Below are positions 14,015 through 20,058 of a stretch of 23,234 nucleotides of DNA, one piece after another (within the stretch, counting starts at the first letter, position 1; each line of letters starts with the position of its first letter). Position numbers and translations under genes: made by a program. Under the pieces are notes generated by a model, which did not search any database, was not told where the DNA came from, and saw only the letters and a program-made list of their open reading frames with translations. This DNA comes from a virus: the IMG/VR virus record IMGVR_UViG_3300003582_000006, positions 1 through 23,234 of that record. One strand, written 5' to 3'.

Positions 14015-15273
14015 ATCAAGGCCTTCTTGCTTTTCTTAACATACTTTTTCACCACTTTACATTCCCTCATGAGGATGGTTTTATCATCCTCTTTCTTTTT
14101 ACCTACTTGGGCAGTGATAATTTGAAATCCTGCTTCCAGCAATTCATTGACTAGCTTGGCTTGATTATCCTCATCGAGTCTTTCAAAATCATCAATAAAC
14201 CTGACCTTTAAATCAGGATTCATAGACATATGTAACTTTGCCACAATGATTTCCAGCTCTCCCTTGCTGAAATACTTATCTTGTATAGGTCTGCCATTTA
14301 GTAACAATCCACCATTGCCAGACACAGTAAGGCCATCAAACCCAAAGTCAAAGGCCTTGATGTATTTGATCTTTTCAGCATCAACTTCCTTTTGCTTTGC
14401 TTTGTTGTAAGCTAGATTTTTATTTATAGTATCCTGATTGGTTTTATTATTCATCCACTGGTTGTAGGCATCAGCTTTTCTGTTTGTTTCCTCAGCATCT
14501 TCAAATGCTTGATCAATTTTAGATCCGTCTTTTAATTCTTCAGGTTTGGGTTTTGCATTAAGAATTACCATGCCTTTAGCAATGCGGTCATGTAATGCTT
14601 TTTTTTGCTCTCGCAGATCCTCAATTCTGGATTCAGTATTTTCAATATCACGCTGTCTATCATGCTGAATCTGATTAAATTCAGAGATCTCCCTGCCTTG
14701 TTTACGCAATTTTTCAACATCAACATGCTCAATATTATCCGGCTCTTCACCAATATCACCCATGTCTTTGAGTTTACGATTAAAATATGTGAAATCAGAT
14801 TTGTACATTTTAGTATCAGCATCAAATGTGCTGGTATCAATCCCCAGACTTTGTGCTTGCGCTCTAGGATCTAAAGCACAGAAATGTTTAGCAGATACAA
14901 ATACAGTATCAAACAAAGTATCCAGCCACAATGGGTCAATTTCGCCCTCTATAGGTTTGAATGTAATGTGGTTGCCCTGCTTTGTGATATGATTTTTAAT
15001 AAGTACCTTCAGGTGCTTTTGCTCATCTTCCAGCAGGATCTCTATGTCTGCCGATGGCTTTTGAGATCCAATGAATCTGTATCTTTCACCGATGAGTTGT
15101 CCATCTTTATTCTTTTCAGCAATGCCTTTGAAACATGCCCATATGGATATGAGTCCAACAGTAGTTTTGCCAGATCCATTTACACCTACTAATTTGGTGA
15201 TGTCTTTGTTAAATTCTATCTCAAAATCTACAAACTTGTGTAGATTATTTATTTTTACTTGCTTGATTTTCAA
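14011..15273 (-). CDS. Rad50/SMC-like AAA ATPase involved in DNA metabolism
   Basis: The 420-residue product has Walker A GVNGSGKTT at residues 30-38, Walker B VRFIDDF at 357-363, and a short charged coiled-coil region (about 185-235). The signature motif before Walker B reads FSKGELEIIVAKL instead of LSGGQ-like, so it is degenerate but in place. This layout is that of RecF/SbcC/Rad50-type ABC ATPases, here with a miniature coiled coil. Phage relatives often act with an exonuclease in recombination or DNA processing; no SbcD-like partner is in the window. The start codon is TTG at 15271-15273, well supported by AAGGAG seven bases upstream. Confidence 0.85.
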   Translation of the reverse strand: MKIKQVKINNLHKFVDFEIEFNKDITKLVGVNGSGKTTVGLISIWACFKGIAEKNKDGQLIGERYRFIGSQKPSADIEILLEDEQKHLKVLIKNHITKQGNHITFKPIEGEIDPLWLDTLFDTVFVSAKHFCALDPRAQAQSLGIDTSTFDADTKMYKSDFTYFNRKLKDMGDIGEEPDNIEHVDVEKLRKQGREISEFNQIQHDRQRDIENTESRIEDLREQKKALHDRIAKGMVILNAKPKPEELKDGSKIDQAFEDAEETNRKADAYNQWMNNKTNQDTINKNLAYNKAKQKEVDAEKIKYIKAFDFGFDGLTVSGNGGLLLNGRPIQDKYFSKGELEIIVAKLHMSMNPDLKVRFIDDFERLDEDNQAKLVNELLEAGFQIITAQVGKKKEDDKTILMRECKVVKKYVKKSKKALI

Positions 15274-15598
15274 TTACTTTCTCCTTGTAATGTATTGTTG
15301 CTTTTCTAAATTCAATATGTGTCCAGCCATATAATCCCCACTCACGTGCTGTAGGATATTTTTCTCTAGCTGGGATGATACTGCCATTGATATTCTGCTC
15401 TTTAATAGTCCTTATGATTATGACTTCATAATGGACACCAGTAGTCCCATCGATAGGCTCACGCTCATATAATGCAACATTCCCATCTCTTGAAAGTTGG
15501 GTATGTTTAAATTGCTTTCTTATGAAACTTTTTTGTAAGGCAGGACAGCCACCCAGAGATGATGGATGACTGCCCTTTTTTGTCTGGTTAAGAGACAT
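15245..15598 (-). CDS. Conserved-type phage hypothetical protein
   Basis: The 117-residue product has a basic N-terminus (about 30 residues) and a C-terminal core with NGSIIPAREKYPTAREWG and YGWTHIEFRKA. That pattern recalls a family of small phage proteins of unknown function (I recall a core of YP....WG..GWTY). The ATG at 15596-15598 lies inside the end of the upstream gene with no clear ribosome site, so translation may depend on coupling. The first ~28 residues overlap an imperfect GC-rich stem and may be poorly conserved. It overlaps the start of the SMC-like gene by 29 bp. Confidence 0.65.
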   Translation of the reverse strand: MSLNQTKKGSHPSSLGGCPALQKSFIRKQFKHTQLSRDGNVALYEREPIDGTTGVHYEVIIIRTIKEQNINGSIIPAREKYPTAREWGLYGWTHIEFRKATIHYKEKVIENQASKNK

Positions 15599-15854
15599 TG
15601 TGATTTTTCAAAAAGGATCTGATAGATGAATCAGTGGTGTTAAGAATATCTCTTGTCTTATTAAGATATTCAATATTGATATCATTATATGCTATCACAG
15701 TACATTTATCTTTAAAACATTTGATAGCATCACCGCCATCCTGCTGGATAGTAAATTTGTGTCTGGAATCTCCAATGATCCGGCCTACAATATAAGTCCT
15801 CTCATTGGGTAGCACAACAATAAATTTCTTTTTGCTTTTGATTAATTTTTTCAT
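15588..15854 (-). CDS. Small basic phage protein, unknown function
   Basis: The 88-residue product starts with a basic patch (MKKLIKSKKKFIVVL) followed by beta-like segments (YIVGRIIGDSRHKFTIQ, CFKDKCTVIAYND), which could form a small SH3/OB-like barrel, and a C-terminal helix. A nucleic-acid or protein adaptor role is possible but unproven. It is coupled to the SprT-like gene upstream by an ATGA overlap, with AAGG within that gene's last codons as ribosome site. Confidence 0.65.
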   Translation of the reverse strand: MKKLIKSKKKFIVVLPNERTYIVGRIIGDSRHKFTIQQDGGDAIKCFKDKCTVIAYNDINIEYLNKTRDILNTTDSSIRSFLKNHNVS

Positions 15855-16426
15855 ACTGCGTTTGTCCTTATATTTTGATATGTAATTAAGCTATGATCAG
15901 TGATATGCTGATACATCATGCCACCACTCTTTTGTTGTTTGGTGTGCCTTATTTGGGTCAATTGTAATTCTGCACCACATCCATCACAAGTGTAGAGATA
16001 CAGTGGCTTTTGCCTTCTGTAATCAGGATATAATCTTTTGAATTCTGCAGTTCCAAGTTTCAATTTATTATATTCACCACCGGCAAATTTCATTAAATTC
16101 TGGAATCCCTCACCATGATCAGAATGGCCGTCAGTCCAGTATTGTACCGCATGGCACACTTCATGTAGCACAGTAGTCTTGATAAAATTATCTATATTAC
16201 AAAATGCTAATCTTTCATTATATCTTATTTCAAAATGTGTCTCCGGCCATGTCATGAAACTTACGCATCCGGCTCTAATATCTGTAACAAGTTCATTACC
16301 TATATGCCCTGCTTTAAAAAATTCAGGCAATTCTTTCTCATAGGTATCTGTGTTGAAATATTCCCTGAACATTTCCCAGTAATTTTCTGTGGCGTGGATC
16401 AATTGAGTTTTTGTAGTCATGCTCAT
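15851..16426 (-). CDS. SprT-like zinc metalloprotease
   Basis: The 191-residue product has an HE..H zinc motif (HEVCH, residues 88-92) with a third ligand candidate at His104 in HSDHGEGF, as in SprT/Spartan-type proteases. After the catalytic part comes a zinc-ribbon half (YTCDGCGAEL, about 144-153); a second CxxC is not obvious. Cellular Spartan proteases remove proteins crosslinked to DNA; phage and bacterial SprT roles are not established. The start could be the ATG at 16424-16426 overlapping the upstream stop, or the ATG at 16418-16420, better spaced from AGGAG. It lies in the replication/early cluster, consistent with a DNA-linked job. Confidence 0.85.
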   Translation of the reverse strand: MSMTTKTQLIHATENYWEMFREYFNTDTYEKELPEFFKAGHIGNELVTDIRAGCVSFMTWPETHFEIRYNERLAFCNIDNFIKTTVLHEVCHAVQYWTDGHSDHGEGFQNLMKFAGGEYNKLKLGTAEFKRLYPDYRRQKPLYLYTCDGCGAELQLTQIRHTKQQKSGGMMYQHITDHSLITYQNIRTNAV

Positions 16427-16758
16427 TTCTCCTGAGTAATATTAAATATTCTTTGGAGTTGATCAGCATCCAATGTGTACATTTTAAAATGGGTCAATCG
16501 GGCAACCAATTTCTTTTTCAACATTTCCAACACTACTTTTTTTCTCAATTCCGGTGTTGCTTCATATATAAATGCTCCATATATGAAGTCATCCCCAACA
16601 GCCCTTCCTGTTAATCTGTTGAATCTGTAGCCTGAAGATTTGATGACTATCATTGTTTTTGTTACCTTATAAACTTCAGTAATTTCCCTGCCAACTCTAG
16701 TGCTGAGGATAACCTCATCCCCAGCACCAAGGCCTTCTAGCCATGTTGTATTATTCAT
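16423..16758 (-). CDS. Phage protein with probable small beta-barrel domain
   Basis: The 111-residue product starts MNNTTWLEGLGAGDEVILST, with a GDEV turn, then TEVYKVTKTMIVIKSSGYRFNRLTGRAVG style beta strands that suggest a KOW/SH3-like barrel, and a basic C-terminal helical part (ATPELRKKVVLEMLKKK). I recall similar proteins in many phage early regions, with unknown function. It is coupled to the J-domain gene (TAATG) and to the protease gene (ATGA). Confidence 0.65.
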   Translation of the reverse strand: MNNTTWLEGLGAGDEVILSTRVGREITEVYKVTKTMIVIKSSGYRFNRLTGRAVGDDFIYGAFIYEATPELRKKVVLEMLKKKLVARLTHFKMYTLDADQLQRIFNITQEK

Positions 16759-17243
16759 TAGTTCAAGCCCTTTGTATCATCATTTTCAACAGTTTCACAA
16801 CCAAACATCATAGAGATCTCTGTGCTTGAATATCTGCGTTTGCTAGATCTTTTCCAACCATCTTGAGGATCATGCCAGTACCATTGTTTCTTTCCACGTG
16901 CCCATCTGAATTTCAATTCTTTCAAATAGTCTTTCACTGGTTTTGTATCTCCACTTACCCAGATCCAATTACCTTTGACTTCAATGTCAACAGGAAGGTG
17001 GGAAATTTTTTGAAGCATATCAACCACAGCCTGTTCTTTAGCATAGCTATAAGTGTATGACCATTTTGCTTCACTAGTAGCTTTCCAGCCATTTAAACTT
17101 TTCAAAGTTTCATGGTATTGATTATTAATCTCTTGCATCACAGCAGTGTCACCACCTTTGTCCGGATGATTTTTCATAGCTAGATCCCTGAAAGTCATCT
17201 TGACTTGAGCTGGTGTTTTCATGTTGGTAAAATAATTTGTCAT
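16758..17243 (-). CDS. J-domain (DnaJ-like) protein
   Basis: I start this at the ATG at 17241-17243 (161 residues); AAAGGAG lies seven bases upstream, whereas an ATG six bases earlier sits directly on the ribosome site. Residues about 5-50 form a J domain: KTPAQVKMTFRDLAMKNH, then the diagnostic HPD (26-28) in HPDKGGD, and MQEINNQYHE. The C-terminal part (WIWVSGDTKPVKDYLKELKF, then KKQWYWHDP) is an accessory domain seen with phage and plasmid J proteins. J domains stimulate DnaK ATPase, so this may redirect the host Hsp70 to a phage target, possibly in replication. It follows leader cassette copy 1, so it probably heads a transcript. Confidence 0.85.
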   Translation of the reverse strand: MTNYFTNMKTPAQVKMTFRDLAMKNHPDKGGDTAVMQEINNQYHETLKSLNGWKATSEAKWSYTYSYAKEQAVVDMLQKISHLPVDIEVKGNWIWVSGDTKPVKDYLKELKFRWARGKKQWYWHDPQDGWKRSSKRRYSSTEISMMFGCETVENDDTKGLN

Positions 17244-17335
17244 CGTCATCTCCTTTGTTTCTTTGTTTCTTAACCTACTCAATAATAAGGGTGATGCCCT
17301 ACACCATCCTAGTCTTTTTTAATTTTTTTTTCAAA
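17244..17335 (-). promoter_or_regulatory. Promoter/leader cassette, copy 1
   Basis: On the minus strand this reads: nine A, ATT, six A, GACTAGGA, a variable ~20 nt, CCCTTATTATTGAGTAGG, TTAAG, and an ACAAAGGAG ribosome site. It is nearly identical to stretches at 18680-18775 and 19397-19490. Conservation between different genes implies a promoter plus 5' leader. The stop codon of the upstream gene (17331-17333) lies at its left end. I cannot assign standard -35 and -10 boxes with confidence. Confidence 0.7.
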
Positions 17336-17936
17336 ATTTATTCCATTCTCTGACTCTGTCCGGATATATTTCACCAAAATTAGCCACAGCATCTTCCAGC
17401 CAAGTCATCTCTAATTGTAATTTTGGGATAACAAGTTTTGGAACATCTTCATCCTTACAAACAAAAAACACATCAGTTCTTCCACCCTCACCGCCTGCTC
17501 CGGCTCTGGTTACAATAGTCTCAAGATATTTCACACTAACAGCAAAATGATCTTTCATCCATTTCTCAAATTTTTTGTGCTCACCTTCTGCCTCATCCAT
17601 CACTGTGCCTGGCCAAACTACAATCTGGGTATAGCCTTCGATGTCAACATTTTCTCCATTGCCTAGTGTGATAGTATTGGGAGAATCCTCAATAACAACA
17701 GTTGGCTCCGGCTCATCTTCATCTTCACAATAATCATCCATGGCTTCAATCAGCACTGGAATAGTCTCATCATGAGGATTATTACCATTTGCCCAATTAG
17801 ATAAATGGCCTATGATATAAGCATCAGCAGATGATTCACAGCCTGTATCGTGTACTGCCTCTTCAATCTTTCCAATAGCATCATTAATTAATTCTGATGC
17901 TTCATTCAATAAATCTTTTCTTTCTTGCGTTTTCAT
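17331..17936 (-). CDS. Conserved-type phage protein of unknown function
   Basis: I start this at the ATG at 17934-17936, overlapping the upstream stop (TAATG) with TTGGAG nine bases before; an extension of 12 codons is possible but has no ribosome site. The 201-residue product has an N-terminal helical domain (DLLNEASELINDAIGKIEEA, then AYIIGHLSNWANGN), an acidic linker (YCEDEDEPEP) and a C-terminal domain with TRAGAGGEGGRTDVFFV and WLEDAVANFGEIYP. The GGRTD stretch and the aromatic ends recall conserved phage proteins of unknown role. No catalytic motif I can name. Confidence 0.7.
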   Translation of the reverse strand: MKTQERKDLLNEASELINDAIGKIEEAVHDTGCESSADAYIIGHLSNWANGNNPHDETIPVLIEAMDDYCEDEDEPEPTVVIEDSPNTITLGNGENVDIEGYTQIVVWPGTVMDEAEGEHKKFEKWMKDHFAVSVKYLETIVTRAGAGGEGGRTDVFFVCKDEDVPKLVIPKLQLEMTWLEDAVANFGEIYPDRVREWNKF

Positions 17937-18343
17937 TACTTTGTACTCCAAAATATAGTTGCTTGTTCCCAAATCTGATCAGCCATTTTTGAGGCTTCAC
18001 CATAATTCAAATTGATAGATCCTAAATCACAATCATCCTCTGGATAATCTTTAATTGTAGGAGATGAGCCATATGTATCTTTCACCCATGCCCATGCCAC
18101 TATAGTGTCGCCAATTCGATGCTCGAAAAATGCGATGTTCATTTGCTTGGTTGCCATCTTATTCTGTAACCAGATCACATATCCCTGCTCACGTCCATTT
18201 TCCCATCTAGCAATATTGACTTTAGCACTATATTCATTGAAATTATCACTCCATGAATTTTCAATATTCCTGCCCTGTAAAAATGCCAGTACAGCTTTGG
18301 CTTGATTTCCGGCTCCATCTTGTAAATAATTATTCATTTCCAT
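17936..18343 (-). CDS. Phage protein of unknown function
   Basis: The 135-residue product begins MEMNNYLQDGAGNQAKAVLA and is rich in Trp, Asn and acidic residues (NSWSDNFNEY, IVAWAWVKDTYG, YPEDDCDLGS). No transmembrane segment and no recognisable motif. The start follows the preceding stop immediately (TAAATG) and the end overlaps the next gene (TAATG), so it is the middle gene of a three-gene unit that starts at leader cassette copy 2. Confidence 0.65.
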   Translation of the reverse strand: MEMNNYLQDGAGNQAKAVLAFLQGRNIENSWSDNFNEYSAKVNIARWENGREQGYVIWLQNKMATKQMNIAFFEHRIGDTIVAWAWVKDTYGSSPTIKDYPEDDCDLGSINLNYGEASKMADQIWEQATIFWSTK

Positions 18344-18679
18344 TTAGTCAACCTGCTTCCATGAGTTATTTTCGTGACGGAAATTACATGTGTAACCATT
18401 AGATCCACAGTGGTGTTCATAGGTGTATCTGACTTCAATATAAATTGTAATCCCTTTAGGGTGTTCATACACGCCATATTTAACAGACATTTCCATATCT
18501 TTAAACATTGACTTGACACACTTCAATCCTGATACATCTATGGTTCGGTGTTCAATTAAATTTTTCCATTTACCATCAGTTGTAATATCCCCACCAGCTA
18601 ATTTTGGGGCAAAAAATATTTCTTGGGCATGTAACTTTGCATTAATTAGGGTTGCAATTTCTTGGTTTGTAAGTTTCAT
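18344..18679 (-). CDS. Phage protein of unknown function, first gene after leader copy 2
   Basis: I start this at the ATG at 18677-18679, the position used relative to AAAGGAGATGAAA in the leader cassette; longer frames start inside the leader itself. The 111-residue product opens with a helix (MKLTNQEIATLINAKLHAQE) and ends with a Tyr/His/Cys-rich segment (YTYEHHCGSNGYTCNF). Two cysteines and two histidines there could bind a metal, but this is only a suggestion. No family recognised. Confidence 0.65.
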   Translation of the reverse strand: MKLTNQEIATLINAKLHAQEIFFAPKLAGGDITTDGKWKNLIEHRTIDVSGLKCVKSMFKDMEMSVKYGVYEHPKGITIYIEVRYTYEHHCGSNGYTCNFRHENNSWKQVD

Positions 18680-18775
18680 TTTCATCTCCTTTGTTTCTTT
18701 GTTTGTTCTTAACCTACTCAATAATAAGGGTTGCAGATAACACAGTCCTAGTCTTTTTTAATTTTTTTTTCAAAA
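18680..18775 (-). promoter_or_regulatory. Promoter/leader cassette, copy 2
   Basis: Same elements as the other two copies, including the A-tract, AAAAAAGACTAGGACTGTGT, TTATCTGC, CCCTTATTATTGAGTAGG, TTAAG and AAAGGAGATGAAA. It shares the CCCTTATTATTGAGTAGG block with copy 1 and the CTGT.TTATCTGC block with copy 3, so the three form a graded family. Confidence 0.7.
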
Positions 18776-18778
18776 AAA

Positions 18779-19057
18779 TTACGATAATGACCCATTTCTT
18801 AAATAATGGGCTATCATCTGCCCTTCAGTATATCCGTGTGCTTCACAATACTCATACCAGCTATATCTGACTTTGTTTTTCAGCATCTTTCCAATAATCC
18901 TCATCCGGCTATCTTGCTCTGCAGTAGATCCTTTCACGCACTCTGAACCATACACTCCTGCCATTCCTTTCACAGCATATGCGTGTTTTATCTCCCTTCC
19001 GCACTTACTACAGTTGAACCAATAGCCCTCGAAATTTGCCACTTTTATGATACTCAT
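18779..19057 (-). CDS. Small zinc-ribbon phage protein
   Basis: The 92-residue product has CSKCG (residues 16-20) followed by AYAVKGMAGVYGSEC about 20 residues on, giving three cysteines in a probable zinc-ribbon arrangement. The second half is helical with basic and aromatic residues (MRIIGKMLKNKVRYSWYEY). A strong ribosome site (AAGGAG) precedes the ATG, nine bases after the upstream stop. A nucleic-acid or protein adaptor role is plausible; no specific family recognised. Confidence 0.7.
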   Translation of the reverse strand: MSIIKVANFEGYWFNCSKCGREIKHAYAVKGMAGVYGSECVKGSTAEQDSRMRIIGKMLKNKVRYSWYEYCEAHGYTEGQMIAHYLRNGSLS

Positions 19058-19066
19058 TTCATCTCC

Positions 19067-19396
19067 TTAATTCAAGTGGATTATAAAAAGTCCGCAACCG
19101 CAATTTTCCTTGGAGCAATTTTCTTCATCGATAATAGTTTCAATTGCATCCCATAAGTTAATAAAATTTAAATCTTGAGAATCACCAGTCATACAATCTA
19201 TCAATTCACCATCAATGCCCATTCTAAATTCACTTGTATTATTTTCAAAATCAATATGGATGCCGTGATCTTTAGGGTTGATGGATATATTTTTTTCCAT
19301 TCCAGCATCTAATAAAAATTTATTATTGTCATCTATAATGGTTTGTATTAAACCTGAAACTTCACTTATTATATTTTGAATTTTTAAATCTCTCAT
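19067..19396 (-). CDS. Phage protein of unknown function, first gene after leader copy 3
   Basis: I start this at the ATG at 19394-19396, placed relative to AAAGGAGATGAAA as in the other leader copies. The 109-residue, acidic product begins MRDLKIQNIISEVSGLIQTI, has a central beta-like portion (DHGIHIDFENNTSEFRMGI) and ends with a Cys cluster (ENCSKENCGCGLFIIHLN) that could bind metal. No family recognised. Confidence 0.65.
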   Translation of the reverse strand: MRDLKIQNIISEVSGLIQTIIDDNNKFLLDAGMEKNISINPKDHGIHIDFENNTSEFRMGIDGELIDCMTGDSQDLNFINLWDAIETIIDEENCSKENCGCGLFIIHLN

Positions 19397-19490
19397 TTTC
19401 ATCTCCTTTGGTTTTTTGTTTCCCCTTAACTACTCTTATATTAAGGAAGGCAGATAATACAGTCCTAGTCTTTTTTAATTTTTTTTTAAA
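19397..19490 (-). promoter_or_regulatory. Promoter/leader cassette, copy 3
   Basis: The cassette has the A-tract, AAAAAAGACTAGGACTGT, ATTATCTGCC, a variant CCTTAATATAAGAGTAG, TTAAG and AAAGGAGATGAAA. It is the most diverged copy in its middle block. The ~145 bp between it and the nuclease stop codon (19491-19635) hold no gene I can support, only AT-rich sequence and a weak 6-bp hairpin. Confidence 0.7.
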
Positions 19491-19635
19491 AAAATAATCT
19501 AAAAATATTTATAAGATATATATGGAAAGTGCTATACACACATAGGTTTTGTCGAGGGAAATGGAAGGATCATGCTACACACCATATAAATATATATCAG
19601 CCATGTGTAATATCCACTCTATGGCATTTGAGTGG

Positions 19636-20058
19636 TCATTTGGCCATTCGTACTTTCTTCAGAGAATGTGGAAAAGTACCATGAAATTTGTTATCATTAT
19701 CCCATTTTTCTAGCAGGTCATGGTATAAATAGGCCTTAACCTCATCAACTTTATACCATAAAATTTTATCAGTTCCATGGATGAAAACACAGATTTTTCC
19801 AACACCGCCAGCACCAATAATCTCTTTCAATCTATATATCTGCACTTTAGATATAGCAGTATCTAGCCTGATTATAGATCCTAATTTCACTGGTTTTACA
19901 ACCTTACATTCCACACCTATGAATCTACCATTTGAGCATATTAGCAGATCTGGGATGCCTGATTCTTGGTATTGATTCCCATGGATTTTGAATGCTTTTG
20001 TGCGTGGATGTTTCTGATAATACCTTTTCAGGAGTCTAACAAATTCCGGTTCTTTCAT
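19636..20058 (-). CDS. VRR-NUC-like PD-(D/E)XK nuclease
   Basis: The 140-residue product carries SGIPDLLIC (Asp37) followed by IGVECKV (Glu50 and Lys52), the PD...ExK catalytic core of restriction-like nucleases, with a Gln (Gln73, SKVQIYRL) after it as in VRR-NUC domains. Length fits stand-alone phage VRR-NUC proteins, some of which process branched DNA. The ATG overlaps the polymerase stop (ATGA), tying it to replication and suggesting a Holliday-junction or flap-type activity, which is inference. Confidence 0.82.
   Translation of the reverse strand: MKEPEFVRLLKRYYQKHPRTKAFKIHGNQYQESGIPDLLICSNGRFIGVECKVVKPVKLGSIIRLDTAISKVQIYRLKEIIGAGGVGKICVFIHGTDKILWYKVDEVKAYLYHDLLEKWDNDNKFHGTFPHSLKKVRMAK

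Noticed and set aside
15541-15585. GC-rich imperfect stem as a terminator
   Set aside because: It lies inside the 117-residue gene, its pairing is interrupted, and no T-run follows.
19614-19635. Hairpin CCACTC/GAGTGG after the nuclease gene as a terminator
   Set aside because: The stem is only six base pairs and no T-run follows on the minus strand.
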